Source of the DNA: JAJFJD01 sp965228425
GTDB lineage: Bacteria; Pseudomonadota; Alphaproteobacteria; UBA8366
DNA: 64,000 bases
NCBI GenBank assembly: GCA_965228425.1
Contig: OZ245815.1
Span: 3,720,001-3,784,000, forward strand
Direction of reading: 5' to 3'
Positions 41,243 to 50,246 of the stretch are shown piece after piece. The number at the start of each line of letters is the position of its first letter. Position 1 is the stretch's first letter. The position numbers were made by a program, and so were the translations under genes. The notes under the pieces were generated by a model that ran no database searches, was not told the origin of the DNA, and saw only the letters and a list, made by a program, of their open reading frames with translations.

Positions 41243-41683
41243 ATGGAATACCTGCACACGATGGTCCGCGTGAAGGACTTGGACGAATCGCTCGACTTCT
41301 ACTGCAACAAGCTCGGATTGGTGGAAGTCCGCCGCCGCGACAGCGAACAAGGGCGCTTCACGCTGGTCTTTCTTGCCGGAACGGACGACGTGGACCGCGC
41401 CAAGGAATCGCGCAGCCCGTTGGTCGAACTGACGTATAACTGGGACCCGGAAGACTACACCGGCGGCCGCAACTTCGGGCACCTGGCCTACAACGTGGAC
41501 AACATCTACGACCTTTGCCAGCGCCTGATGGACAACGGCGTGACAATCAACCGCCCGCCGCGCGACGGTCACATGGCCTTCATTCGATCGCCTGACGGCA
41601 TTTCGATCGAGCTTCTTCAGAAGGGCGAATCGCTGCCCCCGCAGGAGCCGTGGGAATCGATGCCGAATACGGGCGAGTGGTAG
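41243..41683 (+). CDS. gloA: Lactoylglutathione lyase (glyoxalase I)
   Basis: A 146-residue glyoxalase I. HTMVRVKDLDESLDFY is the family N-terminus with the first metal ligand His5; the others are a Glu in PLVELTYNW, His in FGHLAYNV and Glu in SIELLQ. It converts the hemithioacetal of methylglyoxal and glutathione to S-lactoylglutathione. AGGAGGGTTTGC gives a very strong ribosome binding site. The hairpin 41736-41765 follows it. Presence of GST-type and HCCA-type proteins nearby fits a glutathione-using cell. Confidence 0.94.
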   Translation: MEYLHTMVRVKDLDESLDFYCNKLGLVEVRRRDSEQGRFTLVFLAGTDDVDRAKESRSPLVELTYNWDPEDYTGGRNFGHLAYNVDNIYDLCQRLMDNGVTINRPPRDGHMAFIRSPDGISIELLQKGESLPPQEPWESMPNTGEW

Positions 41684-41735
41684 GGCGACCTTCCCGCCGT
41701 ATTTCACGAACTTGACGGTTCGTGCCACACTATTG

Positions 41736-41765
41736 GGAACCGCCAGCCCGACCGTTGGCGGTTCC
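41736..41765 (+). terminator. Perfect 10-bp hairpin after gloA
   Basis: GGAACCGCCA (41736-41745) and TGGCGGTTCC (41756-41765) form a perfect 10-bp stem with a 10-nt loop, 52 bp past the stop codon. Only a short T-rich stretch follows (TTCGTATTG), so termination may be partial and could let some transcription enter the UbiD gene. Confidence 0.6.
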
Positions 41766-41806
41766 TTCGTATTGAATGTCAAAACAAGAATAGCGGGGCC
41801 ATTCGC

Positions 41807-43438
41807 ATGACCGCCAAGCGTCCGTACCGGGACCTCCAAGAACACCTCAAGGCATTGGACGACGCCGGGTTGTTGCAGACCATCGACGAGCCCGTGGACA
41901 AGGATGCCGAGATGCACCCGCTGGTGCGATGGCAGTTCTGCGGCGGGATGGCGGAAAGCGATCGAAAGGCGTTTCTCTTCACCAACATCAAGGACGGCAA
42001 GGGCCGCGCCTTCGACATGCCGGTCGTGGTAGGCGCCCTCGCCGCGAACCCCGCCGTCTATAGCGAAGGGATGGAGGTGCCGGTCGTGGAGATCGGCCCG
42101 AAGTGGCAGGCCGCCATCGCCAACCCCATCCCGCCTTCGATCGTCGAGGACGCGCCCTGCCAAGAGGTGGTGCTGACCGGCGACGACCTGCTGGGCGAGG
42201 GCAACGGACTGGACGCCCTACCGATCCCCGTCTCGACGCCGGGATTCGATGCTGCGCCGACCCTCACCTCGACCAACACGATCACACGCGATCCCGAGAC
42301 GGGCGTGCAGAATATGGGCACCTATCGGTGCGGCCTTAAGGCGCCCGACCGACTTGTCGTCCGGATGGCGACGCGGGTCGGCGGCGCCGGCGGCTACGTG
42401 CACTATCAGAAATTCAAGGAACGCGGCGAGAAGATGCCCTGCGCCATCGTACTCGGCTGCCCGCCTTATGTGGCGTTCATGGGACCGCAGAAACTCCCGG
42501 TCGGTATGGACGAGGTGGATGTCGCCGGCGGCCTTGCCGGGGCGCCGATCAACATGGTCCAGGCCAGGACGATCGACCTCCTCGTCCCCGCGGAATCAGA
42601 ACTCGTCATCGAGGGACTGATCGATACCGAGAATGTCGAGCCGGAAGGCCCCTTCGGCGAATCGCACGGCCACGTGGCGCTGGAAGAATTCAATATGCCG
42701 ATGCAGGTGACCGCGATCACCCGCAAGGCGAAGCCGGTCATCCCGTCCTATATCAGCCAGGTGGCACCCAGCGAATCCAGCGTGATGAAAAAGGTCGCGT
42801 ATGAGCCGCTGTTCCTGGCGCATCTGCAAAACACGCTGTCCGTCCGCGGCGTGAAGAACGTATCGCTGCACGAACCGCTGACCGGATTGCTGCGCGTCAG
42901 CGTAATCACGTTCGAACGCGGCGTGCCGAAGACGGAAATCTGGCGCGCCCTGTACGGCACGGCATCGTTTAAAGGCGACTGCAGCAAGATCTGCATCGCG
43001 GTCGACGAGGATATCGATCCGGCCAACGCGGACGCCCTGCTCTGGGCGATGGCCTACCGGCATAATCCGGTCGAGGACGTGCAGATCCTCGAACACCGGG
43101 GACAAGGCCATGGCCCGAAGCGCGAGCATAGCGGCGAGGAGGATTCGACGCTGTTGATCGACGCGACGATGAAAAGCGACATGCCGCCGCTCGCCCTGCC
43201 GACGAAGGAATATATGGAACGGGCCAAGACGCTCTGGGACAAGCTCGGTCTTCCGCCTGTCCGCGAAACCAATCCCTGGTTCGGCTATTCGCTCGGCGAC
43301 TGGACAGATGTCTGGGACGAAGCGGCCCAACGCGCCGCCGCCGGCGACTATCTGGAGAACGGCCGGATGACGCTCAAACGCCAGCAGAAGGGCCTGATCC
43401 CGGAAACGTCGGTCCGCGACGTGGAGGACGGCTGGTAG
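41807..43438 (+). CDS. UbiD-family (de)carboxylase
   Basis: A 543-residue UbiD-type enzyme, which uses prenylated FMN to decarboxylate (or carboxylate) aromatic and alpha,beta-unsaturated acids. PYRDLQEHLKALDDAGLLQ is the typical N-terminus; EGPFGESHGHV (about 285-295) carries catalytic Glu residues of the E-R-E network. The C-terminal part (HxxxP-like RHNPVEDVQILE) matches the family. The length of 543 is slightly more than the usual 490-500. No UbiX partner that makes prenyl-FMN is near, so it is made elsewhere. It stands alone on the plus strand and is convergent with the epimerase gene. Confidence 0.9.
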   Translation: MTAKRPYRDLQEHLKALDDAGLLQTIDEPVDKDAEMHPLVRWQFCGGMAESDRKAFLFTNIKDGKGRAFDMPVVVGALAANPAVYSEGMEVPVVEIGPKWQAAIANPIPPSIVEDAPCQEVVLTGDDLLGEGNGLDALPIPVSTPGFDAAPTLTSTNTITRDPETGVQNMGTYRCGLKAPDRLVVRMATRVGGAGGYVHYQKFKERGEKMPCAIVLGCPPYVAFMGPQKLPVGMDEVDVAGGLAGAPINMVQARTIDLLVPAESELVIEGLIDTENVEPEGPFGESHGHVALEEFNMPMQVTAITRKAKPVIPSYISQVAPSESSVMKKVAYEPLFLAHLQNTLSVRGVKNVSLHEPLTGLLRVSVITFERGVPKTEIWRALYGTASFKGDCSKICIAVDEDIDPANADALLWAMAYRHNPVEDVQILEHRGQGHGPKREHSGEEDSTLLIDATMKSDMPPLALPTKEYMERAKTLWDKLGLPPVRETNPWFGYSLGDWTDVWDEAAQRAAAGDYLENGRMTLKRQQKGLIPETSVRDVEDGW

Positions 43439-43455
43439 ACGGCCACGCGGCGTCC

Positions 43456-44286
43456 CTAATCGACCGGGACACCAGCCTTCCGGGCTTCCTCGACAAGGTA
43501 ATCCCGGCCGCGAAGCATGTCGTCCAACGTCCCGAAACCATTCATGTAATGGCCGGTGAAGCCGGCGCCTTCGATTCGCTTGAACATATTGCCGAAGTCG
43601 ACCGTGCCGTCGCCCGGCTGCATGTGGATTTCATACTCGCCGTTGTTGTCGGCGACACGCACTTCATCGCAGCGCTGCATGTCCATGCCATCCACGAAGC
43701 CGTCTATGCCCTCCGGCACGATATGCGCGTGATTGATGGTAAAGGACCAACGCAGGTTCGGCGAAGCGATCTGATTGAAGAAGTAGCGGCATTCCTTCAG
43801 GTCATGCGCCAGGTAATGCACTTCGGCCAGATCAGGCTCCCAATTCAGGTTTTCGAGCAGCAGCAGCGCGCCGACGTCTTCCGCATAGTCGGCGGCCCGC
43901 TGCAACCGGTCGCGCGCCGCCTCCATCCGTAATTCGACGTCGTCCGTGAAATGGTATCCCGCGTGGACGACGATCCATTCCGCCCCCATCTTGACCGCCA
44001 GATCGCAATAGGCCCGCAGATACTGGTCGGCGGCATCCCGCAGGAACGGCGAGACTTCGGCGATATTGACCGCCGACAGCGTGTGCAGCCCGAGATGCAC
44101 CCCGCCCGCGCGGCATCGCTCCCCGATCGCCGCACAGCGCGCGTCGTCGAAGGTCTCCATCGCGTTCGGCGCAATGTCGATCTGCGCGTCGATATACCGG
44201 ACATCGTTTGCGATCGCCCAATCGATGCCATCTTCCAAAGGGAGCTTCCGGCCGAGGTCGACGCCAATCCGGTCCTTCAATGTCAT
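43456..44286 (-). CDS. Sugar phosphate isomerase/epimerase family TIM-barrel protein
   Basis: A 276-residue TIM-barrel protein of the xylose-isomerase-like/AP-endonuclease 2 superfamily. Metal-binding side chains are probably the Glu in LLLENLNWEPD, His in TINHAHI, His/Glu in NGEYEIHMQPGDG and later ones. The family includes sugar isomerases, hydroxypyruvate isomerase and ketose epimerases; the substrate is not known. I took the ATG at 44286 with CGAGAGG upstream rather than a TTG at 44307. It follows the sulfatase gene by 31 bp in the same direction, which suggests joint use of a sulfated or phosphorylated sugar. Confidence 0.86.
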   Translation of the reverse strand: MTLKDRIGVDLGRKLPLEDGIDWAIANDVRYIDAQIDIAPNAMETFDDARCAAIGERCRAGGVHLGLHTLSAVNIAEVSPFLRDAADQYLRAYCDLAVKMGAEWIVVHAGYHFTDDVELRMEAARDRLQRAADYAEDVGALLLLENLNWEPDLAEVHYLAHDLKECRYFFNQIASPNLRWSFTINHAHIVPEGIDGFVDGMDMQRCDEVRVADNNGEYEIHMQPGDGTVDFGNMFKRIEGAGFTGHYMNGFGTLDDMLRGRDYLVEEARKAGVPVD

Positions 44287-44317
44287 CCGCAACGCCTCTC
44301 GAGCCAATCCGCGATCG

Positions 44318-45799
44318 TCATTCCTTGCCGTCGAATCCGAACAATTCCGGCTCCTTCCCTGGAACGGGGTTGTTGAGGTAGTTCCCCTTGCTCAAACAGG
44401 CCTCGATGCCGCCCATGCGTTCGATCTGCGCCAATTGATCGGCCTTCGCCCGACGGTCGACCGCTTCCGGGTCCAGGATCCTCCGCAGTTCCGCCTCAAG
44501 CGCCGCGGCCTGCCGGCGGCCTTCCTCCGTTTCCGAGATATCGTTGGTTTCGGCCGGATCGGCCTCCAGATCGAACACCTGCAGGGGCATATCCACGAAG
44601 TACAGGAGTTTGTAGCGCCCGCGCCGAAACGCGAACATACCGGTCTTCGAGCCATGCCCGTGATACTCGCTGAAACCGAACCGATCCGTCTCGTCTCCGG
44701 CGATCGCCGGCCACAGGGAGACCCCCATCAGATCGTCGTCGTCCGCTGCAAGTTTGCCACCGACGGTTTCGACGATCGTCGGGAACAAATCGACATGATT
44801 GACGATCTGATTCACCACGCTACCCGGCTCGATCCCCGGCCCTGCCATGACGAACGGAACGCTGATCGAATGGTCATACACGATCGATTTGGCGAATAGA
44901 CCGTGATGACCCGCCGCTTCGCCGTGGTCGGACGTGTACAGAACCCGCGTGCTCTCCAGCAGCCCGAGGTCTTCGGCGATTTTCATGACCGCACCAATCT
45001 GCTCGTCCATATGGGTGATCAAGGCGCAGTATCCGGCCACCGTCCGGCGCACGAAATCCTCGGTCGCGAGCCCTTCGAGATCATGGATACGGCGGATATG
45101 CGCGACCGCCGGATGGGTCGGCTGCTCGCTCACCCGGAACTGCGGCGGCAACGGCATGGCTTCCGGCGGGTACAGGTCCATCAGACGCTGCGGCACCACG
45201 AAGGGCGGATGCGGTGCGGTATAGGACACGAATAGAACCCAGGGCTTGTCGCTCGCGGCGGCATGGTCTTTGAGCCACGCAATGGATTTTTGGGTGATCT
45301 CACGGTCGTATACGACATAGTCGCTGTCGTCGCCGATCCCCGTGCGGCTGTACTGCAACCGGGGCGACGGCCGCGCATGCTCGCCGTCCGGGGTTGCGCG
45401 CAGCAACCCGAACAAGGCGCCCCGGCTTTCCACGATATGCATCGGAATCTGCGATTCCGTGAACCCGTAGTCCGGCCCGTCCTCCAGGTAATGTAACTTG
45501 CCGATCGAGGTTACATTATGTCCCTGCTCCCGTAGCCGGCGATGCCAGCTCGGAACCTTTCCGTCATAGACCAGCGAGTTATCCCAATACCCGGTTTGAT
45601 GTGGAAACCGACCGGTTGCGATGGCCGCCCGCGCCGGGCAGCATACCGCCGACGCCGCATAGGCCCTGGCGCACCGCACACCAGCCGCGGCGATCCGGTC
45701 GATCGTCGGCGTCTGCGCCACGGGATGGCCGTAGCAGCCGGCATAGTCGCGGAAATGATTGTCCGCCATGAACAAGATCAGGTTGGTCGGCTGCGGCAT
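44318..45799 (-). CDS. Sulfatase family protein (type I, FGly-type)
   Basis: A 493-residue alkaline-phosphatase-fold sulfatase. The FGly motif is C53-C54-P55-A56-R57 (CxPxR); Cys53 would be converted to formylglycine by a separate modifying enzyme. MADNHFRDYAG at the N-terminus and YTSDHGEAAGHHG (about 293-305) supply metal ligands. Members cleave sulfate esters such as choline sulfate, or phosphonate monoesters, which use the same residue. No signal peptide is visible, so it acts in the cytoplasm, as choline sulfatases do. I chose the ATG at 45799. It is the first gene of a pair with the TIM-barrel protein. Confidence 0.91.
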   Translation of the reverse strand: MPQPTNLILFMADNHFRDYAGCYGHPVAQTPTIDRIAAAGVRCARAYAASAVCCPARAAIATGRFPHQTGYWDNSLVYDGKVPSWHRRLREQGHNVTSIGKLHYLEDGPDYGFTESQIPMHIVESRGALFGLLRATPDGEHARPSPRLQYSRTGIGDDSDYVVYDREITQKSIAWLKDHAAASDKPWVLFVSYTAPHPPFVVPQRLMDLYPPEAMPLPPQFRVSEQPTHPAVAHIRRIHDLEGLATEDFVRRTVAGYCALITHMDEQIGAVMKIAEDLGLLESTRVLYTSDHGEAAGHHGLFAKSIVYDHSISVPFVMAGPGIEPGSVVNQIVNHVDLFPTIVETVGGKLAADDDDLMGVSLWPAIAGDETDRFGFSEYHGHGSKTGMFAFRRGRYKLLYFVDMPLQVFDLEADPAETNDISETEEGRRQAAALEAELRRILDPEAVDRRAKADQLAQIERMGGIEACLSKGNYLNNPVPGKEPELFGFDGKE

Positions 45800-45891
45800 T
45801 CTATTCTCCCGGATCGGTAATTTGGCCCTATAAGGGTACACTAAATTCGAGACAACGCCGCGCGCGGGGAAAGTACGTCGATGACCATGCC

Positions 45892-47556
45892 ATGCTGATA
45901 CGCCGTTTGCGGTTGTTCACCGGCCTCGTCCTGGCCCTTTATGTCATCCTCCATTTTCTAAATCATGCTGCCGGGTTGTTGTCACTGGACGCGATGGAGG
46001 ACGTGCGCAAGGCCGTGACCCGGCTTTGGCATAACCCGGTCGGGACGGTCCTTCTCTACGGGTCTCTGCTCACCCATTTTCTGCTTGCGCTGTGGTCGCT
46101 CTATCAGCGGAGCAATCTGCGCCTCAAAGCATGGGAAGCGATCCAACTCAGCCTCGGCCTGTTGATGCTACCCCTCGCCGCCGCCCACATCATCGGGACG
46201 CGGGCACGCCTGGAACTCCTCGACATCGACGTCACCTATCCGCAGATCGTGACGATCCTCTGGCAGAACCCGGCAGGTACGGGAAAACAGATTCTGCTGA
46301 TGGCGATCGTCTGGGGGCATATGGTCGTCGGCCTCCATTTCTGGCTGCGTCTGAAAAAATGGTATCCGGCCGCGCAGCCGTATCTGTTTCTCGGATCGAC
46401 GCTGCTGCCGATCCTGGCGCTGATGGGATTCGTGCGCGCGGGGCTCGCCGTGGATGCGGCCGACGCTCAACCGGGCTGGACCGCCGCCATATTCGACGCA
46501 TTGAAACCCGCCGATCCGTCGATGGCTGAAATTCACGCGATGCTGGAGCCAATCGCACTGACGGTCATGGCCGGCTTGCTGCTCGCCGTCTTGATCGCCC
46601 GCCTAGTCCGCCACGCGGTCCGGAGCCGGATCGGCGCTTATCGGCTGCTCATGCCATCCGGCGCCTTGGTCACGGCATCGGTTGGCACGACCATGCTGGA
46701 GGCGATCCGCGCCGCCGGCATCCCGCATGCCTCGGTCTGCGGCGGACGCGGCCGATGCACCACCTGCCGGGTCCGCGTTAGCGACGGCGGACCAGCGCTG
46801 CCGAAACCGAACGAGACCGAGACATTGGCCCTGCACCGGATCGAGGCGCCCGAGAATGTCCGCCTTGCCTGCCAAACCCGTCCGCGCCGGGATGCGTCGA
46901 TCGTCCCACTGCTGCCACCGACGGCGACGGCGCAAGCGGCCCGGCAGCTCGGCAGCGTGCAAGGCCACGAGCAGCCCGCGGTCATCATGTTTCTCGACCT
47001 GCGGGATTCGACCGCCCTCGGCGAGCGGCTGCTGCCGTATGACACGGTGTTCATCCTCAACCAGTTCTTCGCCGAGATGTCGGCGGGGCTGCGGGAAACC
47101 GCCGGCCACTATGCGCAATTCAACGGCGACGGGTTGATGGCGATCTATGGGCTGCAATCCGGGGTCGAAGCCGGTGCCCGCGAGGCATTGGAAGGCGCGG
47201 TTGCCCTGCACCAACGGCTCGCCCAATTGAACGAATCCCTGGGCACGGAACTCGGCCAATCGCTGCGCATGGGCATCGGTATTCACTGCGGCGAGGCGAT
47301 CGTCGGGACGATGGGGCCGCCGGACGCGCCGACCCTGTCCGCGGTCGGGGACAACGTCAATATCGCGGCCCGGCTGGAAGCGCTGACCAAGACATACGGC
47401 TGTTCGGTCGTCGTCTCCGGTGCGGTGGCGGAGTCGGCCGGGCTCGATCTAAGCCGCTTCGGCGCGCACAAGGCGCCGATACGCGGACGGGACAACGAGT
47501 TGGATATCATCGCCATCGACGATATAGGCGCGTTGGCGAAAATTCTCGATCTATGA
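45892..47556 (+). CDS. Membrane-bound adenylate/guanylate cyclase with 2Fe-2S ferredoxin domain
   Basis: A 554-residue fusion. Residues 1-245 hold five to six membrane helices with HFLNHAAG near the first helix and later histidines, like a heme-b-binding succinate-dehydrogenase-type anchor. Residues 255-345 form a plant-type ferredoxin domain (Cys283, 289, 292, 327; CGGRGRCTTC). Residues 365-540 form a class III nucleotide cyclase: FLDLRDST and NGDGLMAIYG carry the metal aspartates, and SAVGDNVNIAARLEALT is the substrate and transition-state region. It probably makes cAMP in response to redox state. The start ATG at 45892 lacks a strong ribosome binding site. It is divergent from the sulfatase. 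Confidence 0.9.
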   Translation: MLIRRLRLFTGLVLALYVILHFLNHAAGLLSLDAMEDVRKAVTRLWHNPVGTVLLYGSLLTHFLLALWSLYQRSNLRLKAWEAIQLSLGLLMLPLAAAHIIGTRARLELLDIDVTYPQIVTILWQNPAGTGKQILLMAIVWGHMVVGLHFWLRLKKWYPAAQPYLFLGSTLLPILALMGFVRAGLAVDAADAQPGWTAAIFDALKPADPSMAEIHAMLEPIALTVMAGLLLAVLIARLVRHAVRSRIGAYRLLMPSGALVTASVGTTMLEAIRAAGIPHASVCGGRGRCTTCRVRVSDGGPALPKPNETETLALHRIEAPENVRLACQTRPRRDASIVPLLPPTATAQAARQLGSVQGHEQPAVIMFLDLRDSTALGERLLPYDTVFILNQFFAEMSAGLRETAGHYAQFNGDGLMAIYGLQSGVEAGAREALEGAVALHQRLAQLNESLGTELGQSLRMGIGIHCGEAIVGTMGPPDAPTLSAVGDNVNIAARLEALTKTYGCSVVVSGAVAESAGLDLSRFGAHKAPIRGRDNELDIIAIDDIGALAKILDL

Positions 47557-47590
47557 ACTTGGTCCGCCAACCGGGTCGATTTGGCGCTCG

Positions 47591-48139
47591 CTACTCCGCG
47601 GCGTCCCGTGCGACTTCGTCCTCCATGCTGATCTGCAAGGCGTCGTTGAAGCGGTTGAAGAAACCGCAAAGGCCGATGCGCAGCGTCAGCTCGACGATTT
47701 GTTCCTCGGAGAAATGTTCGCGCAGTCTCTCGAAAATCGCGTCCCGCATGTATTGCGGCTTTTCGGTCACCTGCACCGCGTAATCGCGCACCAGCAGGTC
47801 GACCGCGTCGAAGCCCGGAACCTCGTCGTCGAGGATGCTGTCGGTCGCCGCCGGGTCGAACCCCTGGCCGGCAAGCCTCGGCGCGTGATGCGCAACGCAA
47901 TAGGTGCATTCATTTAGTTTCGATACGACGACGAGCGCGATTTCCAGATACCGCTTCGGCAACACGGCCTCATCGGCCAGGTCCAGCAGCAACCCCATGA
48001 TGTGCCGAACCGCCGGCGGCCGGTGCGCGAAGATCTTCGCCTGGTTTTCGAACGGGCCGTATTCCGTGCAATAGCGCTCGAAAATTTTGCGCGCATCTTC
48101 CGGCAGCTTTTCCGGTCCGATCTCGCTAACACGGGGCAT
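47591..48139 (-). CDS. Carboxymuconolactone decarboxylase/AhpD-like protein
   Basis: A 182-residue all-helical protein. The motif ECTYCVAHH (C-x2-C-x3-H) is the AhpD-type redox centre: two cysteines and a histidine that can reduce peroxides or lipoyl-linked electron donors. The rest fits the carboxymuconolactone decarboxylase superfamily, with conserved helical hydrophobic positions. A role in peroxide defence is likely, but some members are decarboxylases. GAAAGGGAGAGCACACC precedes the ATG. It faces the cyclase convergently and is divergent from the TRAP operon. Confidence 0.88.
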   Translation of the reverse strand: MPRVSEIGPEKLPEDARKIFERYCTEYGPFENQAKIFAHRPPAVRHIMGLLLDLADEAVLPKRYLEIALVVVSKLNECTYCVAHHAPRLAGQGFDPAATDSILDDEVPGFDAVDLLVRDYAVQVTEKPQYMRDAIFERLREHFSEEQIVELTLRIGLCGFFNRFNDALQISMEDEVARDAAE

Positions 48140-48468
48140 GGTGTGCTCTCCCTTTCATGCGCTGGCCGGCGGCAGATGCCACCCGGTCTCGGAAAATCTT
48201 CGAAATTCCAGACCAGTCTATGGTGCGGTGGACCGGTCCAGCAAGGATTTGTCCAACCTTCGCGTGTGGAAAGCCGCGGTCCGGGCCCGCATTTTGACTT
48301 GACGATCCGTCTCGTGTGGTTCCTTCTATTTTCCTGGGAATTACCGATGGTATCGCGTGGTCTTGACGGTATGTTTCAACCTCCGCAACTCCCCGCAGAT
48401 TCCAATCGTAAGTGATATTATCAAGTCTAAGATCAAGAAGATCGAGACGACTAACAGGGAGGCATTTG
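48140..48468. promoter_or_regulatory. Intergenic region of 329 bp with a 12-bp palindrome TGGACCGGTCCA
   Basis: The region separates the divergent AhpD-like and TRAP-transporter genes. A perfect 12-bp palindrome TGGACCGGTCCA lies at 48229-48240, in the middle of the region. Its arms TGG...CCA recall half-sites of GntR/FCD-type regulators of organic-acid transport, but no regulator gene is next to it. No other gene is visible. Confidence 0.45.
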
Positions 48469-49539
48469 ATGCGGTTTCAACGAGTACTCTTGGCCGGGGC
48501 TGTCGCTGCCGGTTTGTGCGCAACGGCCATCGCGCCCGCGGCGGCGGAAGTTCAGAAATACAAATTCGAAGTTGTCGGAACTTGGGGCTTCCTCGAGAAC
48601 TGGAAGGAATTCGAAAGCAAGTTCTGGAACGAGCGTCTGCCCAAGGCGTCCGGCGGCAAGCTGACCGCAAACGCCAAGCCGTATACCGAGTTGGGAATCA
48701 AAGGCTACGAAGTGATGTCGGGCCTGAAGAAGGGCGCCTATGACGCCGTTCACGCCCTGACCTCCTACAGCGCCAAGGCCAGCCCCGCGCTGGAAGGCAT
48801 CGACCTCGCCGGCGTCATCCAGGATTTCGACACCTACCGCAAAGCGGTAAATGCCTACCGGCCCATCCTGGAGAGGGAAATCGCGGACAAGTACAACGCG
48901 AAGCTCATCAACATCTATACGTTCCCGAGCCAGCAGCTGTGGTGCAACATGAAGGACCGCAGCATCAAATCGGTCTCGCTCAAGGACCTTAAAGGCAAAA
49001 AGATCCGCACCTATAGCCGAACGCTTGGTGACTTCATCGAAGGTCTGGACGCCAGCGCGGTGACCATCGCCTTCGCCGAGGTCGTCCCGGCCCTGCAAAA
49101 GGGCGTCGCGGACTGCGGCATCACCGGCACGATGCCGGCTTATAACGCCAAGTGGTGGCAAGTGGTCACGCATAATATCCGCGTTCGCGTGGGCTATGCA
49201 GCGACCTTCACCGCGATCAACATGGACACCTGGAAAGACCTGAACGCCGATACCCAGAAGCTCATCATGTCCGAAGCCAAGAAAATGGAAGACGAGACCT
49301 GGGCATTCACGAAGACGCTCGATCAAAAGGGCATGGACTGCAACGCAGCGGGCCCCTGCGACAAGGGCAAGCCCGGCGGCATGGTCCCGATCGCGCCCAC
49401 GGCGGCCGATCAAGCGATGCTGAAGAAGATCGCGAAGGAAGTCGTGGTCAAACGGTGGGCCAAGCGGTGCGGTGCCAAGTGCACGGCCGAATGGAACGCT
49501 ACCGTCGGCAAGGTCGTCGGCATCACGGCCTCGGAATAG
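48469..49539 (+). CDS. TRAP transporter substrate-binding protein (DctP type)
   Basis: A 356-residue periplasmic binding protein. Residues 1-26 are a signal peptide (LLAGAVAAGLCATAIAPAAA) ending at AAAE. The body has the TRAP P-subunit fold with GLKKGAYDAVHALTSYSAKASPALEG and RTYSRTLGDFIEGLDASAV (with the ligand-carboxylate Arg region). It delivers a carboxylate or related acid to the membrane subunits encoded downstream. Two cysteine pairs near the C-terminus (CNAAGPC, CGAKC) could form disulfides. AGGGAGGCATTTG is a strong ribosome binding site. The substrate cannot be read. Confidence 0.92.
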   Translation: MRFQRVLLAGAVAAGLCATAIAPAAAEVQKYKFEVVGTWGFLENWKEFESKFWNERLPKASGGKLTANAKPYTELGIKGYEVMSGLKKGAYDAVHALTSYSAKASPALEGIDLAGVIQDFDTYRKAVNAYRPILEREIADKYNAKLINIYTFPSQQLWCNMKDRSIKSVSLKDLKGKKIRTYSRTLGDFIEGLDASAVTIAFAEVVPALQKGVADCGITGTMPAYNAKWWQVVTHNIRVRVGYAATFTAINMDTWKDLNADTQKLIMSEAKKMEDETWAFTKTLDQKGMDCNAAGPCDKGKPGGMVPIAPTAADQAMLKKIAKEVVVKRWAKRCGAKCTAEWNATVGKVVGITASE

Positions 49540-49625
49540 GCAGGCCTCCTCTCCGATCTTCATAACGCCGTGCAGATGGCAGCGCCATTTGCACGGCGGT
49601 CGGAATCGGCGGGCGGCATAGCATC

Positions 49626-50192
49626 ATGTTCAGCGTGCTCCACGCTAAGTTTCTGTCGGTATCGCGCGTCGCCGTCTGGTGTGGCGGTCTGGCGCTGCTG
49701 CTGTCGGCGGTGATGGTGACGCTGGACGTGCTGTCCCGGAAGTTCATCGGGTTCACGATCAGCGGCGCCGATGAAATCAGCGGCTACGTCTTCGCCGCCA
49801 GCACGACATGGGCCTATTCCTACTGTCTGCTGACACGATCCAATATCCGCATCGACTTTCTGTACAACCTGCTCAGCGTCAAACCGCGCGCCGTCCTCGA
49901 TATGGTCGGCCTGCTGCTGCTGCTCTATTACATCTATCTTCTGACGACCAAGGCCTTCGTGCTGTTCATGGAGAATGTCGAGCAGGATGCGACCGCGCAG
50001 ACGACCCTGGCGACACCCCTTTGGATTCCGCAAATATTCTGGGTCTCGGGCCTCGGATTCTTCCTGCTGACGCTGATCTTTCTCGCGGTCTATGGGTTCG
50101 TCGCGATGTTCCGGCGGGATTGGAGCACGGTCAACCGGATCGCCGGCGTGCGGACGGTGGAAGAAGAAATCTCCGAAGAAACCCATGTCTGA
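49626..50192 (+). CDS. TRAP transporter small membrane subunit (DctQ type)
   Basis: A 188-residue inner-membrane protein with four predicted helices (about 20-40, 55-75, 98-118, 140-162). The sequence LDVLSRKFIGFTISGADEISGYVF matches the conserved DctQ core. It forms a complex with the large subunit encoded 54 bp further on. The distance to the binding-protein gene is 86 bp. ORF start ATG at 49626 lacks a strong ribosome binding site. Confidence 0.9.
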   Translation: MFSVLHAKFLSVSRVAVWCGGLALLLSAVMVTLDVLSRKFIGFTISGADEISGYVFAASTTWAYSYCLLTRSNIRIDFLYNLLSVKPRAVLDMVGLLLLLYYIYLLTTKAFVLFMENVEQDATAQTTLATPLWIPQIFWVSGLGFFLLTLIFLAVYGFVAMFRRDWSTVNRIAGVRTVEEEISEETHV

Positions 50193-50246
50193 CACTATGT
50201 CTGACCCGCAAAAACCGACGCGCTCATCAATGTCAGGACATTACTC

